Part shown: one piece after another, positions 7,270 to 14,534 of the stretch
How the letters are laid out: the number at the start of each line of letters is the position of its first letter
Numbering within the stretch: the first letter of the stretch is position 1
From: PNAI01 sp964575715
GTDB taxonomy: Bacteria; Pseudomonadota; Alphaproteobacteria; Rhizobiales; Xanthobacteraceae
Reading direction: 5' to 3'
Assembly (NCBI GenBank): GCA_964575715.1
Contig: CAZNSG010000275.1
Location: forward strand, 1 to 17,913
Length of the DNA: 17,913 nt
Notes under the pieces: generated by a model
The model's database searches: none
What the model saw: only the letters and a program-made list of their open reading frames with translations
Told to the model about the DNA's origin: nothing
Position numbers and translations under genes: made by a program

Positions 7270-7578
7270 TCACTTCAGAGACGCATAGTAAGCAGACAGA
7301 TCTGCCATATCCTGGTCGCTGAGCGAAGCGGTTAGTCCCTTCATGACCGCGTTGGCGCGCTTGCCCGATTTGTAGTCCTGTAACGCTTGAACTTGCTGTG
7401 CCTCGGATTTTCCGGCCAACGCGGGATTCGGTGCGACTCCTTTACCATCCGCGCCGTGGCACGCAACGCAAGTTGCAGCCTTGGTCTTGCCCGCTGCGGC
7501 GTTTCCCGCCGCATGGGCGGCGCCGGCAACTCCGAGCGTTGCAACGATAATTGTTGCAGTCAACAGTCTGCGGTTCAT
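7270..7578 (-). CDS. Small periplasmic class I cytochrome c
   Basis: A 102-residue protein with a signal peptide (cleavage probable after AHA, about residue 23) and one CVACH haem site (37-41). The distal ligand is probably M79 in AVMKGL. The C-terminal helix SDQDMADLSAYYASLK is typical of c4/c553-like class I cytochromes. The mature size is about 8 kDa. The ATG at 7578 has AAGGAG about 6 nt upstream. It precedes the napC-like gene on the same strand, so it is a natural soluble carrier between the inner-membrane quinol dehydrogenase and an outer-membrane complex (inference). Its sequence is close to the second cytochrome domain embedded in the PioA-like protein (shared AAG-x-T, ACHG, P-x-LAG, AVMKGL-x-ASL and YYASL). 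Confidence 0.93.
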   Translation of the reverse strand: MNRRLLTATIIVATLGVAGAAHAAGNAAAGKTKAATCVACHGADGKGVAPNPALAGKSEAQQVQALQDYKSGKRANAVMKGLTASLSDQDMADLSAYYASLK

Positions 7579-7615
7579 GTCTGACTCCTTATTTGCTTGA
7601 GGTTGATTGATACGC

Positions 7616-7657
7616 GCCGTGTCTCACCGCAAAACATGTCTTACGATGTGACACGGC
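7616..7657. other. Imperfect hairpin upstream of the small cytochrome c
   Basis: GCCGTGTC-T-CAC (7616-7627) pairs with GTGACACGGC (7648-7657): 11 bp with one bulged T and a loop of about 20 nt. On the minus strand it lies 38 nt upstream of the cytochrome c start and at the tail of the possible decayed cytochrome frame. It could end that transcript or structure the 5' leader of the cytochrome mRNA. No T run is visible, so the role is open. Confidence 0.4.
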
Positions 7658-7797
7658 ATGCGGATGATTTCTCGCATCTCCCGGTAAGCCCCATTTTCTT
7701 GGCAGGCAGAATCACGTGCGCGTCGGCGCCCGCCTGCTGGCGCGCGTAGTTTCGCCGCGAGGTTCTCGATGTCTCCTTCGGTCAGCATGTCAAACAT
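7641..7797 (-). pseudogene. Possible decayed cytochrome c tail or small ORF
   Basis: From the ATG at 7797 (GAGG 8 nt upstream) the minus strand reads MFDMLTEGDIENLAA, which looks like the C-terminal helix of a class I cytochrome c. After about residue 18 the starting frame becomes arginine-rich and unconvincing, while another frame continues naturally as ARQQAGADAHVILPAKK and ends at 7641. A shift of one base would join the two. The original frame can be read on to a stop near 7634 as a 57-residue ORF, so an intact small gene is not excluded. No CXXCH site is present. I read it as the remnant of a cytochrome gene or a frameshifted small gene, next to a transposase fragment and behind a perfect FNR-type box. 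Low certainty. Confidence 0.35.
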
Positions 7798-7849
7798 ACA
7801 TGTAACCTCAAATTATTGAAAAGCATTCGCCGCCAGGTCGATATTGACA

Positions 7850-7863
7850 TTGATACAAATCAA
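7850..7863. promoter_or_regulatory. Perfect FNR/FixK/Anr-type box
   Basis: TTGATACAAATCAA fits TTGAT-N4-ATCAA at all fixed positions. It is 53-66 nt upstream of the minus-strand ATG at 7797 and about 270 nt upstream of the small cytochrome c start, so it probably drives the cytochrome c and napC-like pair through a leader that now holds the decayed frame. On the plus strand it faces the transposase fragment, with the pioA-like gene about 860 nt away. It may once have served both directions before the insertion (inference). Confidence 0.7.
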
Positions 7864-7925
7864 GGCAGAGGAATGTTGTTTGTAATAGCAATCCGCAGAG
7901 AGCCTAACTCTCCGGGGGATTCTCA

Positions 7926-7945
7926 AATCACCCGCAAAAGTGATT
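7926..7945. repeat. Short inverted repeat before the IS630 remnant
   Basis: AATCAC (7926-7931) and GTGATT (7940-7945) form a 6-bp inverted repeat 26 nt before the transposase start. This may belong to the left end region of the IS630-family element. I cannot define the true terminal inverted repeat or a TA target duplication because the right end is missing. Confidence 0.35.
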
Positions 7946-7971
7946 CAAAGTGGCAACCGGAGTGGTTTGCC

Positions 7972-8540
7972 ATGGGGCGTGTGATCGCAGTGCGGACGGA
8001 CTTTACGAGCGGCGAGCTTCGCAGTCTTGCGAAGCGGGCGAAGAATGCCGCACAAGCGCGGCGGCTGTTGGCGATCGCCGCGGTGCTCGATGGCGCGTCG
8101 CGGGAAGGCGCGGCGAGGGCCGGTGGCATGGATCACCAAACGCTGCGAGACTGGGTGATCCGGTTCAACTCGAAGGGGCCGGAGGGTCTCATCAATATTC
8201 CGTCTCCCGGTGTGCCGTCGAAGCTCGATGACACACACAAAGCTTTTCTCGCTCGGATCGTGGACGAGGGCCCGATCCCAGCGGTCCACGGCGTGGTGCG
8301 CTGGCGGGCGTGCGACCTGATCACGCGGCTGCACGAGGAGTTTGGGATCTCGGTCTCGGACGACACAGTCTATCGTACTTTGAAGAAATTGGGCTTCTCG
8401 CATGTGAGCCTAAGGCGAAAACCGACCAGCGAAGGACCGAAGCCATGGAGGCGTTTGAAAAAAAACTACCCTACGCGCGCCGGAAGTCCGTTCTGAACTT
8501 ACGCCGCAATCGAACGGTCGTCGACGGTCAATCATTTTGA
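7972..8540 (+). pseudogene. Truncated IS630-family transposase
   Basis: From the ATG at 7972 the frame encodes about 145 residues typical of the N-terminal half of IS630-family transposases. It has a helix-turn-helix region (RRLLAIAAVLDGASREGAAR followed by LRDWVIRFNSKGPEGL), then TPAVHGVVRW-like IPAVHGVVRWRACDL and a second DNA-binding segment ending TLKKLGFSHVS. After that, the expected sequence is scattered over two frames (EAMEAFEKKLP in one, LKKNYPTRAG in the other), and the frames stop at 8496 and 8540. The DDE catalytic domain, about the second half of a normal 340-residue transposase, is absent. The longer open frame from 7816 runs over the FNR-type box and is not credible as coding. 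The element is a dead remnant between the minus-strand cytochrome genes and the pioA-like gene. Confidence 0.85.
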
Positions 8541-8726
8541 GGATTGATAAAACACAGACCAAAAAATCGAAGAGGCAATGCGTCATCCCATTGAAGGAAT
8601 GGGAAAGGTGTGTTGCTAATTTGAAACATATTTTAGATAATCACCAGCCGCGCCCATAAGGGAGGGGATTATTGCTCAACACCTGGGGCATGGTTGTGTT
8701 GAAATACGGGCGGTGGGGGCACTGTA
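8541..8726. other. Leader region of the pioA-like gene with small hairpins
   Basis: This gap holds no gene I can support. TCCCATT (8586-8592) pairs with AATGGGA (8598-8604) around a 5-nt loop. TCAACAC (8676-8682) pairs with GTGTTGA (8696-8702) around 13 nt, ending 24 nt before the pioA-like start. The second could be an operator or a leader hairpin near the ribosome-binding site. No FNR-type box with both half sites is present, so control of the pioAB-like genes must come from another factor or from upstream. Confidence 0.4.
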
Positions 8727-10679
8727 ATGCGTAGCCAGGTTAACTGTCGCGCCGCTGCCGGTCTCGGCAGCGGAAGGAAGTTTTGGTCTACAATAAGCGC
8801 AGACTGCATTTCCACAATTAGGTGGATTTCACATATTTTGTTGGGGTTATTCTATCTGGGCTTGCTCGGTTTGGTACAACCGGCCAACGCCCAAGAGCCC
8901 GCCCAAGCGCCCAAGTTCATCGCAGAAAACCATTCTTGGGTGCGCGGAGCATCCTCCCCCGCCATGGCCGCGCAGCTCGGCCGCGATCATCAATTTAATC
9001 ACGATGCAATTTTGGCGCTGGCCGGTTTCGTTCAGTTGATCGATGGCAAACAGCCAAAAACCGTCAACCTCAAGCAAACCAAGAATCCCCATCCTCCATT
9101 CGACGATGCAGCCTTTACGGCGCTGCACCAGTTCGCGCAGCGCATCGGGGTCGATCAGCCCAATTCAGTCAGCACGCCGCGACTCAAAGTCGCCGAGGCC
9201 GGTTCGTTGCTCGAATTCCTGCAACAAAGGGGTTCCGCACCGCCAAGTTCAACCCGTGGCGCGCCGCCCACTGAGCCGAGAACGGCGGCGCCGCGACGAG
9301 ATCGCGCGGTCTTTGACGGCACTTTTGTCGGCGCAAAAACTTGTTTGACCTGTCATGCCAGCCAAGCCGAAACGTTCGGCAAGACGCTTATGGGCAGAAT
9401 TGCCAAGACCCAGAAAGGTAAACTCGATTGCGAATCTTGTCATGGTCCGGGCTCGGCGCACGTGCAGGCTGCCGGCTGCGCGGGGTGTCACGGCGAGGTC
9501 GGGATCAGCAAGAGGCCCGGAATGCCAAGCCTCGTCGGGCTGGACCCGCAATATCTCGTTTTGGCGATGAAGGCTTACAAGACCGGTCAGCGCAAGCACG
9601 AAGTGATGAGGGCGATGCTCTCGGGTGTGGGCGAGGCAGAGCTCAATAACATTGCACTTTACTATGCGCGGCAAATCCCCGCTCGGGCGCCGACTCCTGC
9701 CGTCGGCGATCCTGCGGCGGGCAGGACTGCTAGTGCTTCATGTGCCGCGTGCCACGGCGAGCAGGGTGTCAGTACAAATCCGGCGTGGCCAAGCCTCGCA
9801 GGTCAGGATGCGCGATACCTCGCTGCCGCGACTAAAGCCTACAAGGACGGATCACGTAACGACGCAGTGATGAAAGGACTCGTCGCGTCTCTCGACGAGC
9901 GCACGATCAATAACATCGCGAGCTACTACGCTAGCCTCCGTCCCGCGCAGCCCAGCCTAGCGAACAGCGCAAGGAACGCACCTGCCCGTGATCCCATCCT
10001 GGTCGGCAGAGCTGCGCCCAGCGGTGGACGTAGCGTGGGCGGGATCATTTCCTTCCGGCCCAACGATCCGTCGCGCACGGCGCAGGAAAACAACGCCATC
10101 TGCCTTAGCTGCCACGACAAGGGCGATCGGACTTTGTGGGCGGGCAGCTCGCACGAAACGCGCGGGCTCGCCTGTACCAATTGCCACACCGTGATGAAGG
10201 ACGTGTCGCGCAAACATCAATTGAAAACCGCGTCCCAGCCGGACACTTGCTTCCAGTGCCACAAGAACAAGAACGCGGAAATGTGGCGCACGGCGCACAT
10301 GCCGGTGCGCGAAGGCAAGATCACCTGCACCAATTGCCATAACCCGCATGGGAGTTTTTCGGAGTCCCTGCTCAGGCAGGCCACCGTCAACGACAACTGC
10401 TACCAGTGCCACGCCGAGAAGCGCGGCCCGTTCCTGTGGGAACACGCGCCGGTGCGCGAGAACTGCCTCAATTGTCATGATCCGCACGGCTCGAACAACG
10501 ATTTCATGTTGAAGATTTCGCGGCCGCGGCTGTGCCAGCAGTGCCACGGCCCTGCCGGCGGGCATCCGGGCAACCCGCGCAATCCGGTCTCGATCTATGC
10601 AATCAACCGCGAGTGCCAGAATTGCCACTCCAAGCACCACGGCTCGAACAGCCCTGCGGGCGCAAGGTTCCAACGCTAA
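8727..10679 (+). CDS. PioA/MtrA (DmsE-type) multihaem cytochrome c with two embedded cytochrome c domains, 12 haems
   Basis: A 650-residue exported cytochrome. A long n-region precedes a hydrophobic core (about 33-50) with cleavage likely after NAQ (56). Residues 57-195 are a haem-free extension ending in a Pro/Arg-rich linker. Twelve CXXCH motifs start at C206, C235, C251, C339, C459, C483, C508, C534, C558, C580, C603 and C630. Haems 1-2 and the last eight match the decahaem MtrA/DmsE/PioA pattern (CESCHGPGSAH, NAICLSCH, CTNCHNPHG, CLNCHDPHG, CQQCHGPAGGHPGNPRNP). Between them, residues 250-405 are two class I cytochrome c domains with probable distal methionines M294 or M297 and M382. This family sits inside a PioB/MtrB barrel and carries electrons across the outer membrane. 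The pioB-like gene follows at once. A GGGGG tract 8 nt before the ATG supports the start. The family is certain; the insertion is unusual. Confidence 0.95.
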   Translation: MRSQVNCRAAAGLGSGRKFWSTISADCISTIRWISHILLGLFYLGLLGLVQPANAQEPAQAPKFIAENHSWVRGASSPAMAAQLGRDHQFNHDAILALAGFVQLIDGKQPKTVNLKQTKNPHPPFDDAAFTALHQFAQRIGVDQPNSVSTPRLKVAEAGSLLEFLQQRGSAPPSSTRGAPPTEPRTAAPRRDRAVFDGTFVGAKTCLTCHASQAETFGKTLMGRIAKTQKGKLDCESCHGPGSAHVQAAGCAGCHGEVGISKRPGMPSLVGLDPQYLVLAMKAYKTGQRKHEVMRAMLSGVGEAELNNIALYYARQIPARAPTPAVGDPAAGRTASASCAACHGEQGVSTNPAWPSLAGQDARYLAAATKAYKDGSRNDAVMKGLVASLDERTINNIASYYASLRPAQPSLANSARNAPARDPILVGRAAPSGGRSVGGIISFRPNDPSRTAQENNAICLSCHDKGDRTLWAGSSHETRGLACTNCHTVMKDVSRKHQLKTASQPDTCFQCHKNKNAEMWRTAHMPVREGKITCTNCHNPHGSFSESLLRQATVNDNCYQCHAEKRGPFLWEHAPVRENCLNCHDPHGSNNDFMLKISRPRLCQQCHGPAGGHPGNPRNPVSIYAINRECQNCHSKHHGSNSPAGARFQR

Positions 10680-10789
10680 CGGAGGGGTGAAAACTCCAGT
10701 ACCAGCGGTACCTGACAATAAGGTTCGAACCCAAAGCGTACGCCAAGTGCAGTAGAAAAGTGCAGCAGGATTATGTGGGGGCAGGGGAC

Positions 10790-13183
10790 ATGAAGGCTCG
10801 AAGTGGGGTTTTGGCGGCAAGCGCATTGTTGATCGCAGCGCTCCCGCTCTCCTCCAAAGCGGTTGCCCAGAGCCAATATACCTGGGGCGAATTTCATGGC
10901 GAAGTCGAGGTGGGAGGCCGGGTATTCATTCAGCGTCCGCCTACGGGTTTTGGCCGGGCTCCCGCCCCGGACAATTGGCTGACGCCGAGAACGAGCGAGA
11001 GTCGCGCCAAGTTCGAGGAATACGGCGCCATCAAACCGGGTCTCTATGTCGACACATTGCGCATTTGGAGCCTGACCAAGGATGGCCTCTATGGCTTCGA
11101 TTTTGGGGCCGAGAACATCGGCTTTAACAATCAGAGCTACTATCTCGACCTGTCCAAGGCCGGCCGGCACTACCTGACCATCGGATGGGACCAGACGCCG
11201 CATCTTCTGAGCACCAGCGCAAAGAATATCTTTGGAGGCATTGGCACGGCCAATCTGACCGTCAACAACACGCTGCAGACCAACCTTCAAGCCAATGTAG
11301 CGAACGCAGCCGCAGTGGGCGTCGCCGGCACGACAGCGCGCGCAAATATCGAAGGTTTCATCAACGCCGCCGCCGGCAGCCTCACGCTCAGCACGCTGCG
11401 GGAGAAGGCCTTCGTTGACTACAGATACACCCCGGAATCGAATTGGGAATTCAAGGTCGATTACTCCAACGAGCACCGTACCGGCACCCGGCCGGTTGGC
11501 ATCAACTGGGGTTTCAACACTGCGGCTGTCGGAAATACGCGATCCGGCGCCATCGAAGTTCCTCAGCCGCTCGACGATCGGACCCAGAATGTCAGCGCCA
11601 CCGCGCAGTATCTCGGCGCGACCCCCTGGGGTAAGAAATGGATCGCCAGTCTGAAATATTCCGGCTCTTTATATGATAATTCGCTTAGTTATCTCGATGT
11701 GGAAAATCCTTTCTGCATCACTTGTAATTTAGCGGCGGGCGGCATTCGCGGCCCCAACCTGCTGCGCTGGTCGATGGACCCCAGCAACTCGGCCCATGCC
11801 TTCACATTGAACAACGCGGTCGATCTGCCGTGGCGGAGCCGTTATGTGAGCACCCTTCAGTACAACATGATGCGGCAGAACGATTCGTTCGTGAATACGG
11901 CGACCAACGGCCTTGTTCCGGCGGCGCTGCCGGCGTTGAGCGCCAATGCCAAGGTCGATACGCTGCTGACGAACAACGTATTGACGACGCAGCTCACCAG
12001 GGATCTGAAATCGACGCTGCGCTATCGCTATTACGATATCGACAACCGCACGCCGGAATTGCTTTTTACCAACTATGTCCAGGCCGACAGCCTCGTTTCC
12101 GCTACACCGAGAAGAAATCTCGCCATCGCCTACACCAAGCAGAACGCCAGCGGCGAACTGAACTGGCGCGCATATAAATGGCTGACGCTCGGGGGCGGCT
12201 ACGCGTGGGAGCAGTACGATCGGACCCGGCGCGACGTCAATGTCACCAACGAGCATTCCGGAAAGCTCTATACGGATATCACGGTTTGGGCGGCGACGCA
12301 CTTGCGCGCCAGCATCACGTACGCCCAGCGGCGATATGATAAATACGACGAAATTGCATTTGTCGAACACTTTGGACTCGTGACCGCCGAAAATATCGCT
12401 CAAGTGCGCAAGTTCGACATGGCGAACCGCGACCGGTGGAAGATGGAAACCTTGCTCGAAATTCCGGTCAGCAATAATCTGACGGTCACGCCAACATTCG
12501 GTCTGCGCAACGATCGTTACCCGATCGATGTGGTCAACCAGCTTGGCCTGTTGAAGGATACTGGCTGGAATGCCGGCGCCGATCTCTCAGCTCGGCTCAG
12601 CCCCGACGTTCGCCTGATGCTCTCCTACATGTACGAGGAGAGGCACCGGAACATGGCAAATTCCGGTGCTGCTGTGGCCGGCGTCGCCGCTCTAGACCGC
12701 ATTTGGACCAGCGATATCTTACAGCGCTACAACACTTTCATTACTGCCGTGGACTGGAAAGCGGTACCGGAGCGGCTCGACTTCCGGTTTGAATATTTGC
12801 TTGCGCTGGGGAGCGAGGCCAACGCAACCATACCCTGTTCGTCTGGAACCGCCGGCTGCACAGGCGCGGGCACCGGGGTAACGACCACGCAGTTCCCGAC
12901 CGAGAAAAATAGCTTCCAGCGGTTCAGCGCCACCTCGCGATATTTCTTCGATCCGGCAGTCGTGCGTCAAATGGGCTGGAACGGTGAGGTTATTGCCAAG
13001 CTCCGGTATATCTACGAGCGCAATCGCACGGAGAACTGGGCGATCGACAACATGACGCCCTACATCCCGACCGCGGATCAGACGACTGACTTGACCGGTG
13101 GCGGACGCTCCATCTTCCTGGCCTATGCCAATCCAAATTACACCGCGCAGATCATCGCGATGTCGCTGGCCTTCAAGTGGTAG
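10790..13183 (+). CDS. PioB/MtrB-family outer-membrane beta-barrel
   Basis: A 797-residue outer-membrane protein. It begins with a clear signal peptide (MKARSGVLAASALLIAALPL, cleavage about AVA-QSQ). Alternating amphipathic strands with frequent aromatic residues follow, and it ends in a terminal aromatic (SLAFKW) as expected for BamA-recognised barrels. Size and partner identify the PioB/MtrB/DmsF family, the porin sheath that holds the PioA/MtrA cytochrome and lets it span the outer membrane. The ATG at 10790 has a GGGG-rich ribosome-binding site just upstream and gives a normal signal peptide; the GTG at 10760 does not. A CITC pair sits at residues 309-312, inside the barrel region, and C683/C690 could form a loop disulfide. 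The gap to the pioA-like gene is 110 nt, so the two are probably co-transcribed. Confidence 0.92.
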   Translation: MKARSGVLAASALLIAALPLSSKAVAQSQYTWGEFHGEVEVGGRVFIQRPPTGFGRAPAPDNWLTPRTSESRAKFEEYGAIKPGLYVDTLRIWSLTKDGLYGFDFGAENIGFNNQSYYLDLSKAGRHYLTIGWDQTPHLLSTSAKNIFGGIGTANLTVNNTLQTNLQANVANAAAVGVAGTTARANIEGFINAAAGSLTLSTLREKAFVDYRYTPESNWEFKVDYSNEHRTGTRPVGINWGFNTAAVGNTRSGAIEVPQPLDDRTQNVSATAQYLGATPWGKKWIASLKYSGSLYDNSLSYLDVENPFCITCNLAAGGIRGPNLLRWSMDPSNSAHAFTLNNAVDLPWRSRYVSTLQYNMMRQNDSFVNTATNGLVPAALPALSANAKVDTLLTNNVLTTQLTRDLKSTLRYRYYDIDNRTPELLFTNYVQADSLVSATPRRNLAIAYTKQNASGELNWRAYKWLTLGGGYAWEQYDRTRRDVNVTNEHSGKLYTDITVWAATHLRASITYAQRRYDKYDEIAFVEHFGLVTAENIAQVRKFDMANRDRWKMETLLEIPVSNNLTVTPTFGLRNDRYPIDVVNQLGLLKDTGWNAGADLSARLSPDVRLMLSYMYEERHRNMANSGAAVAGVAALDRIWTSDILQRYNTFITAVDWKAVPERLDFRFEYLLALGSEANATIPCSSGTAGCTGAGTGVTTTQFPTEKNSFQRFSATSRYFFDPAVVRQMGWNGEVIAKLRYIYERNRTENWAIDNMTPYIPTADQTTDLTGGGRSIFLAYANPNYTAQIIAMSLAFKW

Positions 13184-13204
13184 ATCGATAGCGTGCGCAA
13201 AAAT

Positions 13205-13232
13205 ATGATGTGCCACGCGGCATAGCCATCAT
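13205..13232. terminator. Hairpin downstream of the pioB-like gene
   Basis: ATGATG-TGCC (13205-13214) pairs with GGCA (13219-13222) and, after a 4-nt bulge, CATCAT (13227-13232), giving a 10-bp interrupted stem with an ACGC loop. It starts 22 nt after the pioB-like stop. No T run follows, so termination is uncertain; it may protect the pioAB mRNA 3' end. Confidence 0.3.
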
Positions 13233-13259
13233 CCGGTTGGCCTGCCGCTGTCGCGTTAG

Positions 13260-13273
13260 TTGACCTATCGCAA
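13260..13273. promoter_or_regulatory. Weak FNR-like site before the small cytochrome gene
   Basis: TTGACCTATCGCAA keeps the TTG-N8-CAA core but matches only seven of the ten fixed positions of the FNR consensus. It lies 78-91 nt upstream of the ATG at 13351, a reasonable distance for activation. A short palindrome AAATAT-C-ATATTT (13305-13317) lies between it and the gene. Suggestive only. Confidence 0.25.
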
Positions 13274-13350
13274 TGCCCGTGTCTTCGACATTGATTTATC
13301 CTAGAAATATCATATTTTTGAAATAGATAAGGAATCACAGGAGCAAAAAA

Positions 13351-13767
13351 ATGAAAAAACGGACAATGTGGCTCGCGGCCGCTGCGGCAGTCGCCGTTAC
13401 GGCGGGGGCCGGTGGCGCAACCCTCATGTCGTCCAGCCAAGCGTGCGCGGCCCCGGCGCAGCCTCCCACCAGCTTTGCCGAAGATATCCTGCCGCTGCTG
13501 AAATGGCGCTGCGGCAGTTGTCATCAGTCCGGCGGCGCCGGCTTCGACAAAAGCGGGCTCGATCTGACCACCTATGAGGGCGTCATGAAGGGTACCAAAT
13601 TCGGCCCCATGGTTATTGCGCGCGACCCCGAGAGCAGCAATTTGATGCTGCTGCTAGATTGGCGCGTGGCACCGCAAATACGCATGCCGCACGGGCAGAA
13701 GAAGTTGTCGACCTGCGATCGCAACGCCATCCGCGCGTGGATTCGCGAGGGCGCGAAGAATAATTAA
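13351..13767 (+). CDS. Small exported cytochrome c, Planctomycete-type
   Basis: A 138-residue protein with a hydrophobic signal peptide (about residues 7-26, cleavage near ACA). It has one haem site CGSCH (54-58) and a probable distal Met at M112 in RMPHG. The layout F-x-x-DILPLLKWRCGSCH, GLDLTTYEGVMKG, SSNLMLLLDW, RMPHG and IRAWIREGA fits the PSCyt1-like domain, in which haem C is bound near the N-terminus and a MP-x-G loop supplies the ligand. An extra C122 is present. AGGAG precedes the ATG by about 9 nt. The gene follows the pioB-like gene by 167 nt on the same strand and precedes a membrane protein gene. It may be the periplasmic partner of the outer-membrane conduit, in the place held by pioC in classical pio operons (inference). 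Confidence 0.87.
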   Translation: MKKRTMWLAAAAAVAVTAGAGGATLMSSSQACAAPAQPPTSFAEDILPLLKWRCGSCHQSGGAGFDKSGLDLTTYEGVMKGTKFGPMVIARDPESSNLMLLLDWRVAPQIRMPHGQKKLSTCDRNAIRAWIREGAKNN

Positions 13768-13863
13768 GTCCAATAATTGCGATCCCGGCACTCCCGATCA
13801 TAGTCCTACGGCCGTGTGTCGGGCGAAACTAGTTTTTCGTGCACATAAGGGCATAGCCCAGCG

Positions 13864-14439
13864 ATGGCGGCAGACAGCAATGTAACTTCGGGAATCCTGA
13901 TCCGCTGGCAATATCTCTGGTACACAGCCGCAGCGCTGACGTTAATGATCGCGTCGATCGCCAGCGATAATTTTTGGCTGCTGAATTTTGTCCACGTCTT
14001 TTCCAGCCTGCTGTGGACTGGGATTGATCTATTCATGGGCTTTGTGCTCGGCCCGATCCTGCGACAGGTCGATATTTCCCTGCGGCGGGAGATCATGCGT
14101 CAGCTTACGCCGCGTACCTTGTTCCTGATGCCGACGGTTTCCATCATCGCCGGAACGACCGGCTGGTTCCTCGCGGTCCAACTTGGGTACACTGCACTCG
14201 GCTGGCCGGAATACGGCTGGGTCGCGGCAGCCCTCGTGCTCGTTACGTTGATGACGATTTTAGGCCTGGGATTCCTCACTCCGGTGAATGTGTTCGTTTG
14301 TCTTGAGCTACAGAAAGTCAAACCGGATATCGCGAAGATCAGCGGTTGGATGCGGTGGTATTTCTATGCAGTCGCCACTCAGGGCGTGATGCAGATAGCA
14401 ATTATTGTTGTCATGACTCGCTTTCGTGCGGGTCTTTGA
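13864..14439 (+). CDS. Five-helix integral membrane protein, possibly haem- or copper-linked
   Basis: A 191-residue protein with about five membrane helices (roughly 16-35, 38-63, 84-108, 117-145, 163-184). The second helix has NFVHVFSSLLWTGIDLFMG, a single membrane histidine (H44) followed by a W-x-G pattern that recalls the CopD/HemJ-like and DUF2269-like membrane proteins, where such a histidine can bind haem b or metal. I cannot place it in a named family with confidence. It follows the small cytochrome c by 96 nt on the same strand. As the only polytopic inner-membrane protein in the electron-transfer region, it could link the periplasmic cytochrome to the membrane (inference). The ribosome-binding site before the ATG is weak. 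Confidence 0.75.
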   Translation: MAADSNVTSGILIRWQYLWYTAAALTLMIASIASDNFWLLNFVHVFSSLLWTGIDLFMGFVLGPILRQVDISLRREIMRQLTPRTLFLMPTVSIIAGTTGWFLAVQLGYTALGWPEYGWVAAALVLVTLMTILGLGFLTPVNVFVCLELQKVKPDIAKISGWMRWYFYAVATQGVMQIAIIVVMTRFRAGL

Positions 14440-14534
14440 GGCCGATCGGCGCGGGCAATTCGAGCTCGGTCGCCAAAAATGGACGAATAGGAATAATACC
14501 AAACCTCAGATTGGCTGACCTACGATCGCCCATC

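Noticed and set aside
7816..7971. N-terminal 52 residues of the frame that leads into the transposase
   Set aside because: They cover the FNR-type box and the IS end region and do not resemble transposase sequence; family similarity starts at the ATG at 7972.
10704..10720. CAGTACC-AGC-GGTAC inverted repeat between pioA- and pioB-like genes
   Set aside because: Stem of five pairs or fewer with no T run; too short to call a terminator or operator.
9957..10826. 289-residue minus-strand open frame across the pioA-like gene
   Set aside because: Composition is that of an antisense frame (Ala/Val/Arg runs), and it lies opposite the haem-motif-rich region, which is unambiguously coding on the plus strand.
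13290..13303. TTGATTTATCCTAG as a further FNR box
   Set aside because: Only the left half site matches; the right half is CCTAG instead of ATCAA.
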